Source: an uncultured Sutterella sp. | GTDB lineage: Bacteria > Pseudomonadota > Gammaproteobacteria > Burkholderiales > Burkholderiaceae_F | Assembly: GCA_905202595.1 (NCBI GenBank) | Contig: CAJKSP010000060.1 | Span: 1 to 11,553, forward strand | Length of the DNA: 11,553 nt | Reading direction: 5' to 3' | Shown: in pieces, positions 7,072 through 11,553 of the stretch | Layout of the letters: the number at the start of each line of letters is the position of its first letter | Position numbering within the stretch: position 1 is the stretch's first letter | Notes under the pieces: model-generated | What the model was told of the DNA's origin: nothing | The model's database searches: none | Seen by the model: the letters and a program-made list of their open reading frames with translations, nothing else | Made by a program: the position numbers and the translations under genes

Positions 7072-8261
7072 CGAAAGCGACGCGCCGATTCGGCCGCCCG
7101 CTCGCGCTCCTGGCTTGTCTGGCAGGCTTTCTGCCCCTCCCGGCAGCCGTCCCCTCGGCCGAGTGCGCGGGCCGCCTTCCCAATCCGGTGACGGACGTGT
7201 GCTGGTCGTGCCTCTTTCCTGTGAAGATCGGGAAGTCGATCCCCGTCTCCGGCTCGAACGGCCTGCCCGACCCCGATACGGATGCGAATCCCTTCTGCGC
7301 GTGCGGCGCCAATGCCAATATCGCCGCCGGCATCAACTTCAGCTTCTGGGAGCCGCTGCGCACGGCGGAAGTCGTGCGCCATCCGTGGTGCTTCCCGACG
7401 CTCGGCGGCCTCAGCGCGGGCGCTGCCGGCGAGGCGGGCATCCGCGCGCCCGCCCACGGCCGCTCGGCGCATGCCGACGGCTCGCGGCGCAACACCGCCT
7501 TCTGGCAGGTGCACTGGCACCACACGCCCTGGCTCTTCATTCTGGAAGCGCTCCTCGACAACGGCTGTCTCGAGCAGGCGCCCTGGGACCTGGCCTATCT
7601 CTCGGAGCTCGATCCGCTCTGGGACGACTCGCTCTCGTCCTTCCTCCTCGCGCCAGATGCCGCGCTCTTCACGATGGGCGCGGCCTTCGGCGCCTGCGCC
7701 GTCGACTGCATCGCCGCTTCGGCAGGCGCGTCGCTCCCGGCGCTCTACTGGTGCTCGGGCTGCCAGGGCGCGGTCTTTCCGATTTCGGGCTGGATGGCGG
7801 CCGACACGACGCACCTGCAGGCCTGGGAGCTCATGGCGCACCGCTTTGCGCTCAAGCTCTCCCGCGAAGGGCTCCTCTGGAGCGCGCACGGCAAGGACGG
7901 CCAGTGCGGCCCCTATCTGCAGCCGATTCTGCGTAAGGACGTCTGGCGCGTGCAGCTTGCCTATCCCTCTCGTGGAACGGAGAAGACGGCAGGCGCCTGC
8001 TGCGCGCCCCTCGGACGCACGACGGCCTTTCGCGCCGCCTTCAAGACGCCGCCCGTTTCGGGCGAAGACGGCGCCATTCTCCTCTGGCGCCGCCGGGACT
8101 GCTGCATGACGAAGACGCTCGATGCGCCCGCCTCGCCCGCGCCGTCGCCCGACGCCTTCCGGCGGCAGCGGCTCGAAGCGGCCGCTGCGGCCTCTGCCGC
8201 TCTCGCCGACGCGCAGGCCGCCATGAGAAAGCGAGCGCAAACGGAGGAGGCCCGCCTATGA
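7068..8261 (+). CDS. traU: TraU, F-type pilus assembly / DNA transfer protein
   Basis: TraU is a periplasmic protein needed for pilus assembly and for efficient DNA transfer in F-like systems. Residues 1-31 are a signal peptide: basic TKATRRFGR, a hydrophobic core, and a probable cut at VPSA/EC. The diagnostic TraU start of the mature protein follows (RLPNPVTDVCWSCLFP, Cys 45 and 48), then FCACGAN, NFSFWEPLRTAEVVRHPWC and, nearer the end, YWCSGCQG and a final CCM. The many paired Cys suit a disulfide-bonded periplasmic protein. Length is 397 aa against 330 in F. The last ~50 residues after CCM form an Ala-rich helical tail (LEAAAAASAALADAQ) that F TraU lacks. It overlaps the upstream gene by 4 nt and traW by 4 nt, each time with a strong Shine-Dalgarno, so coupled translation is expected. 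Confidence 0.95.
   Translation: MTKATRRFGRPLALLACLAGFLPLPAAVPSAECAGRLPNPVTDVCWSCLFPVKIGKSIPVSGSNGLPDPDTDANPFCACGANANIAAGINFSFWEPLRTAEVVRHPWCFPTLGGLSAGAAGEAGIRAPAHGRSAHADGSRRNTAFWQVHWHHTPWLFILEALLDNGCLEQAPWDLAYLSELDPLWDDSLSSFLLAPDAALFTMGAAFGACAVDCIAASAGASLPALYWCSGCQGAVFPISGWMAADTTHLQAWELMAHRFALKLSREGLLWSAHGKDGQCGPYLQPILRKDVWRVQLAYPSRGTEKTAGACCAPLGRTTAFRAAFKTPPVSGEDGAILLWRRRDCCMTKTLDAPASPAPSPDAFRRQRLEAAAAASAALADAQAAMRKRAQTEEARL
8243..8250 (+). promoter_or_regulatory. Ribosome binding site of traW
   Basis: GGAGGAGG lies 7 nt before the ATG at 8258, within the last codons of traU. It is close to ideal and fixes the traW start. Confidence 0.75.
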
Positions 8262-9241
8262 CCCGCTCCGCACCCCTTGCCCGCCGTCTCTTCGCGCTCG
8301 CCGCCGCGGGCATCCTCGCCGCCGAGGCTGCGCCGGCCGCTTGCACGCTCGGCGAAGCCGAGCCGCCCGTGGGCATCCGTCATCCGGCGCTCGGCCCCGT
8401 CTATCCCAACATCGAGCCCGACTTCATCGATGCGGCGGAAGCCGCGGCGGCCAGCGCCGTTGATGCCGGCGAATGGCGGCGCCGCTCGAGCGCCGAAGCG
8501 CGGGCGCTGGCGGCCTGGGCCGACGCGCCCGCTTCGGCCGGCCCGCTCCCGAGAGCCGTCGAAGCGCTCGAATGCCCTCTTCGGCCCGTCGCGGCCGCGC
8601 TCTTTGAGCGTCTTGGCCGGACGGAGAGTCCAGGCGGCGCCGCCCCGATCGCGGCGCTCCTCGCGAACTGGCGGCGGACGCTTCTCTTCATCGACGGCGA
8701 AGACCCGGCGCAGCTCGGCTTCGCCGAGCGATTCGGCCGGGCGGCCGCCAAGGCCGCGGGGCTCGCGTCCGAAAAGCCGTCGTCAGCGGCCGAGGCGCCA
8801 AGCGAGGACGAAGAGAGCGGCGCCCGCGCACTGATCCGGGAAGCCGAAGCGGCCGTGCGCAGCGGCGGCGCGCTGCCGACCTTCGTTCTCACGGCGGGCC
8901 GAGTCTCCGAGCTCGCCATGCGGCTTCCGCCCGCGCTCGCAAAGCGCGTGCGCTTCGACCAAGGCGGGTCGCTGCGGCGCGCGCTCGGCCTTTCGGCAGG
9001 ACCCTCCATCGCGTCGCTCGAAGCGCGCCTCATTACGGTGCGCACGATCCCCATTGACGAAAGCGGCCGGCCGCTGCCCATGCCCGTGCGCCGGCTCCCT
9101 TTGAGAGATCAGCCGCTTCCCGCTGCGCTTCGCCGCGAGGCCGAAGAGGCCGTGCGCCGGCTTGCCGATGCGAAGGCGCCTTCTGCGCTTGCGGCTGACA
9201 CCGCAACGTCTGCTGCAGCCGCCTCAGACGCCAGCCGCTAA
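8258..9241 (+). CDS. traW: TraW, F-type periplasmic pilus assembly protein
   Basis: TraW is a periplasmic protein needed for F pilus assembly, known to interact with TrbC. Residues 1-28 are a signal peptide (RSAPLARRLFALAAAGILAA, cut near APAA/C). The TraW hallmarks follow in order: GPVYPNIEPD at 46-55 (compare F WGDLWPVKEPDM), TLLFIDGEDPAQLGF at 141-155 (F TLYFINGDDPAQVAW) and RVRFDQGGSLRRALGL at 230-245 (F RVYFDQNGVLCQRLGI), then ITVRTIPI. This rules out TrbC for this gene. Length is 327 aa against about 210 in F. The extra sequence is an acidic/Ala insert before residue 200 and a C-terminal tail of about 55 residues after IPIDESG. It overlaps traU by 4 nt and ends with tandem TAA TAA. In F, traW lies before traU; here the order is reversed. 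Confidence 0.93.
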   Translation: MTRSAPLARRLFALAAAGILAAEAAPAACTLGEAEPPVGIRHPALGPVYPNIEPDFIDAAEAAAASAVDAGEWRRRSSAEARALAAWADAPASAGPLPRAVEALECPLRPVAAALFERLGRTESPGGAAPIAALLANWRRTLLFIDGEDPAQLGFAERFGRAAAKAAGLASEKPSSAAEAPSEDEESGARALIREAEAAVRSGGALPTFVLTAGRVSELAMRLPPALAKRVRFDQGGSLRRALGLSAGPSIASLEARLITVRTIPIDESGRPLPMPVRRLPLRDQPLPAALRREAEEAVRRLADAKAPSALAADTATSAAAASDASR

Positions 9242-9244
9242 TAA

Positions 9245-9292
9245 GGCTCTCTCTTCCTTCATTTCCCTCTTGTCCTTCTTTTTGCGCTTTCT
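9245..9292 (+). other. Pyrimidine-rich leader before trbC
   Basis: The 52-nt spacer between traW and the preferred trbC start is almost entirely C and T, with only a few purines and no Shine-Dalgarno-like sequence. It ends directly at the ATG at 9294. A leader like this could be bound by ribosomal protein S1, giving initiation without a Shine-Dalgarno. That is inference from composition only. Confidence 0.5.
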
Positions 9293-9293
9293 C

Positions 9294-11507
9294 ATGCCTC
9301 TCCGACACCGCGCCTTCGTCTGCCTCGCGTCTCTATCCCGGCGGCTTCTGCCTTGGGCTGCCGTCCCGATTCTTGCGCTGCCGAACCCGCCGTCTTCTGC
9401 GGAAGAAGCCGCGAGGCTGCCCGACCTCTCGGCCGCCGCTGCGCTCGAAGCCCTCGAATCCGCCGGACGCCCGGATGCGCTGCCTCCGGGCCGGCTCGTG
9501 CGGCTCGCGCCCCCCGCGGCCAAGCAGACCTCGGCAGCTGCGGACGATTCCGGCCTTATTTCCTTCCTGCCGCGCGCCGCGGGGGAGCGTGCCGGCGCAG
9601 CCGCTTCCGAAGACGCCGACGCGGCTGACATCACGCTCTTTCTCTCGACCAGCGTGCCCGAAGCGTCGCTGCTCGCCATCGCTAAAGAGGCCGCCGCGCT
9701 CGGGATCCCCCTCGTCTTTTCAAGCCTTCCGATGAAGCCCGAGCCGCTTTGGCGCGCGAGAGAAGAGGCGATCGCCGCCGGACTGCCGTGGCGCGGCCCC
9801 TGGAAGCCGCCGGCGTCTGCGGACGCCGAAGCGGCGGCACGGCTTTTTGCGCCTCTCGTTCGGGCTGGCGCTTCGATTGAAGTCGATCCGATCCGCTGGC
9901 GACGTGCCGCCGCGGCGCTTGCGCGCGGAGAAGCCGCCGCCGGCCGCGAGCGGCCGCTGACTGAAGCGCCGCATCGCTACGACCTCATCCCGACGCCATC
10001 TCTTGTCTTCCTCTCCGACGAAGCGGTCGAAGTCTTCCCGGGCGACGTCCGCCCGCTCTATGCGCTCGCCTGGGCCGCGAAGCACGCCGAAGCACCCTCG
10101 ATCCGGCGCGCTGCGGCGAAGCGCCTTGCGGAGCTCCCCTTCTCGGACGCGGCGGACCGCCTCGTGCCGTGCACGTCCGCTACTCCCTCCCTGCTGACAT
10201 TGCCGAACCCCATGACTGCCTCTCCTTCTTTGTCTTCGCGAGCGGGCTCCGCGCCGCTCGGGCGTCTCGCGCCCGCCGGCCTCGTGCTGAGCCTGCTCCT
10301 GCCGCCCGTCTTCTCGGCCGAAGCCCCCGAAAGCGCCGCCGATGCCGTGCGAGACGCCTACAGCGCGTCCGTTCCCGACTACCGCGGCGTCATTCAGAAC
10401 GTCCAGCCCGCTGAGATGCTCGGCGGCTTCGGCGGCGGCGATCTCTCGCTCGTCGAAAGCCAGCGCTCGCTCTACCGCAACGGCGCGGGCGAGCTCTACG
10501 GTCCCGCCGTTTCGCGCGTCAGCCGCTGCCGAAGCGCATCGGATCCCGAATGCCGGGCCGTTCAGGAGCTCGACCGCGGCTTTCCGGAGCGCCCGCCGAT
10601 CAGCGACAGCGTGCTCGCCGGCCGCGACGAGATCGTGAACGCCGCCGGCGGCAGCGTCCCCGGCATCGGCTCGGAATCGGGCTGCCGGGACTTCGTTCTG
10701 GAAACGAAGCCCGTCTTCACAACCGAAGCCTGCCGCCCCGGCGGCCCATTCTCCGACTTCGTCTGCAGCACGGGCTGGCGCGATTCGGCCGTTGTGGCCT
10801 GGACGCGATGGTCGTGCGCCAAGGATTCGCCCATCGCCAAGACGCTCGCCTGCCGCATTCCCGTTTCGCTCAGCACGACGACCGAGACGACGGAGCGCTG
10901 CTTCTTCGACGAGAGCGCGCTCGCGCCGCTTAAGACCGTCATGCGCACGACCGACGCTTCGGCATCAGCCGTCTTTCCGGCGGTCTGCGAAGCGCCGCAG
11001 ATGGTCGAGGAGGACTACGTCTGCGAAGAGACGCTTGCCGTCTCGCCCTTTGAGGGCTGCCGCGCGGGCGAGACCGCCGCCGCATCGGCCCGAGGCGACG
11101 ATTCGCTCTTTTCGGACGGCTGCGCCTTGGGCGACACGGCCACGGTGTCGCACGACTGCGCGCGGGAGCCCGCTCTCGCGCTACGCAAGCTCCGGGTCGA
11201 CGTGAACGGCTTTCCCTCCGCAACGCTTCGCGGACTCGGCGCCGGCACCGTCAAGTCGACGGCGTCTCCGGGCTGCACGGCCAACATCCGCGTGCTCTCC
11301 CACGACTGCACCGGCGACCAGGCTGCGAACTGCGTGGCGCGAGTTGAGGTTGAGATCAAAAACGGCAGCCTCGCGACGGGGAAAATCAGCGTCATGCTCG
11401 TCTACACCGGCATGGGCTCAGGCGGACTTGCCGATAGCTGGACCGACGGCTGCGCGGGACTTCGCGGAGAGGCGGCTCAGACGGTCCGCCGAGGAGGCGC
11501 TCGATGA
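9294..11507 (+). CDS. trbC-traN: TrbC-TraN continuous reading frame (TrbC in the N-terminal part, TraN in the C-terminal part)
   Basis: One frame of 737 codons holds two transfer proteins normally encoded separately. From the ATG at 9294 there is a signal peptide (RLLPWAAVPILAL). The TrbC pilin-assembly domain follows, with ITLFLSTSVPEASLLAIAKE and GIPLVFSSLP (about 113-146) and PTPSLVFLSDE then FPGDVRPLYALAWAAKHA (about 233-266). TrbC-like sequence ends near residue 285-290. A linker then leads to Met307 (ATG 10212), which starts a second signal-peptide-like segment and the Cys-rich TraN part. No in-frame stop separates them. The frame stays open back to an ATG at 9162 inside traW, but those 44 codons are basic, read antisensically to good codon use and overlap traW, so 9294 is preferred. 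It may be a true fusion, an internal start for TraN, or a small indel that removed the trbC stop. The domain calls are secure; the gene structure is not. Confidence 0.82.
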   Translation: MPLRHRAFVCLASLSRRLLPWAAVPILALPNPPSSAEEAARLPDLSAAAALEALESAGRPDALPPGRLVRLAPPAAKQTSAAADDSGLISFLPRAAGERAGAAASEDADAADITLFLSTSVPEASLLAIAKEAAALGIPLVFSSLPMKPEPLWRAREEAIAAGLPWRGPWKPPASADAEAAARLFAPLVRAGASIEVDPIRWRRAAAALARGEAAAGRERPLTEAPHRYDLIPTPSLVFLSDEAVEVFPGDVRPLYALAWAAKHAEAPSIRRAAAKRLAELPFSDAADRLVPCTSATPSLLTLPNPMTASPSLSSRAGSAPLGRLAPAGLVLSLLLPPVFSAEAPESAADAVRDAYSASVPDYRGVIQNVQPAEMLGGFGGGDLSLVESQRSLYRNGAGELYGPAVSRVSRCRSASDPECRAVQELDRGFPERPPISDSVLAGRDEIVNAAGGSVPGIGSESGCRDFVLETKPVFTTEACRPGGPFSDFVCSTGWRDSAVVAWTRWSCAKDSPIAKTLACRIPVSLSTTTETTERCFFDESALAPLKTVMRTTDASASAVFPAVCEAPQMVEEDYVCEETLAVSPFEGCRAGETAAASARGDDSLFSDGCALGDTATVSHDCAREPALALRKLRVDVNGFPSATLRGLGAGTVKSTASPGCTANIRVLSHDCTGDQAANCVARVEVEIKNGSLATGKISVMLVYTGMGSGGLADSWTDGCAGLRGEAAQTVRRGGAR
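10212..11507 (+). other. traN: TraN portion of the frame, possible independent traN gene (internal ATG)
   Basis: TraN is the outer-membrane protein that stabilises mating pairs. Read from the in-frame ATG at 10212 this would be 431 aa. It opens with a signal-peptide-like stretch (GRLAPAGLVLSLLLPP, cut near FSA/EA), then the TraN-like VPDYRGVIQNVQPAEM, then 17 cysteines spaced along the rest (EACRPGGPFSDFVC, YVCEETL, SHDCAREP, SHDCTGD), ending SVMLVYTGMGSGG and SWTDGC. This is short compared with 602 aa in F TraN, so part of the usual C-terminus may be missing or lie in the next gene. There is no Shine-Dalgarno before 10212. The stop (TGA 11505-11507) overlaps the next ATG in an ATGA. Assignment rests on Cys content, position after TrbC and the N-terminal motif. 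Confidence 0.7.
11491..11497 (+). promoter_or_regulatory. Ribosome binding site of the gene at 11504
   Basis: GAGGAGG lies 6 nt before the ATG at 11504. It is a strong site and the main evidence that the final 50 bases begin a real gene. Confidence 0.7.
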
Positions 11508-11553
11508 AGCGCGCCTCGCTCTTTGCCGTCTGCACGCAGCTCACCTTCGCGGT
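11504..11553 (+). CDS. Start of a probable secreted transfer protein (3' partial)
   Basis: An ATG overlaps the TraN stop as ATGA and follows a strong Shine-Dalgarno. Only 16 codons are visible: MKRASLFAVCTQLTFA. The basic start followed by a hydrophobic run looks like the beginning of a signal peptide. In F the next periplasmic genes are trbE/traF, so TraF is one possibility; a second TraN-like protein is another. Too little sequence is present to decide. Confidence 0.6.
   Translation, partial: MKRASLFAVCTQLTFA

Noticed and set aside
6594..8240. 548-codon open frame on the minus strand opposite the unknown gene and traU
   Set aside because: It is Arg/Gly-rich with no recognisable domain and lies antisense to the clear TraU motifs. 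Long antisense frames are expected in GC-rich coding DNA because stops are rare there.
9162..9293. Upstream in-frame ATG at 9162 as the start of the TrbC-TraN frame
   Set aside because: It would overlap traW by 80 nt and add a basic, low-complexity stretch before the signal peptide. The ATG at 9294 gives a normal signal peptide.
10169..10414. 81-codon GTG-start frame over the TrbC/TraN junction as a separate small gene
   Set aside because: Its first ~25 codons look plausible, but the rest is the Arg-rich shadow of TraN and there is no domain. I kept the codon ambiguity only as part of the junction finding.

Overview
The window is a piece of an F-type (MPF-F) conjugative type IV secretion operon. 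All genes lie on the + strand and are packed tightly, with several stop/start overlaps. By eye the DNA is very GC-rich (about 70%, not computed), with GC-rich third codon positions. I see no replication, mobilisation, resistance, IS or tRNA feature, so the window cannot be assigned to a plasmid or an ICE. The host is probably a high-GC proteobacterium; a betaproteobacterium is possible but I would not go further.

Layout: the 3' part of traV (outer-membrane lipoprotein, start upstream of the window); traC (assembly ATPase, Walker A and B visible); a trbI-like gene whose C-terminal ~150 residues correspond to the whole of F TrbI, preceded by ~520 residues of low-complexity Pro/Ala/Glu/Lys sequence; a 462-codon gene I do not recognise; traU; traW; one uninterrupted reading frame holding trbC followed by traN; and the first 50 bases of another gene that starts like a secreted protein. 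In F the order is traV-traC-trbI-traW-traU-trbC-traN. Here traU precedes traW, and the unknown gene sits where traW would be in F.

How they work together: TraV belongs to the outer-membrane core of the channel. TraC is the cytoplasmic ATPase for pilus assembly. TrbI, TraW, TraU and TrbC are pilus assembly and retraction or periplasmic factors, and TraN is the cysteine-rich outer-membrane protein that stabilises mating pairs. The unknown gene is co-transcribed by position and overlaps traU by 4 nt, so it probably belongs to transfer or its control.

What stands out: (1) trbC and traN share one ORF with no stop, yet the TraN half has its own signal-peptide-like segment inside it; (2) the unclassified 462-aa protein; (3) the greatly extended TrbI; (4) most of the recognised Tra proteins are longer than in F; (5) two kinds of gene junction: ATGA overlaps with strong Shine-Dalgarno sequences, and junctions with pyrimidine-rich tracts and weak or no Shine-Dalgarno. 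No promoter, factor-independent terminator, RNA gene or CRISPR was seen. The only non-coding gaps are about 70 nt (5613-5682) and 52 nt (9242-9293).
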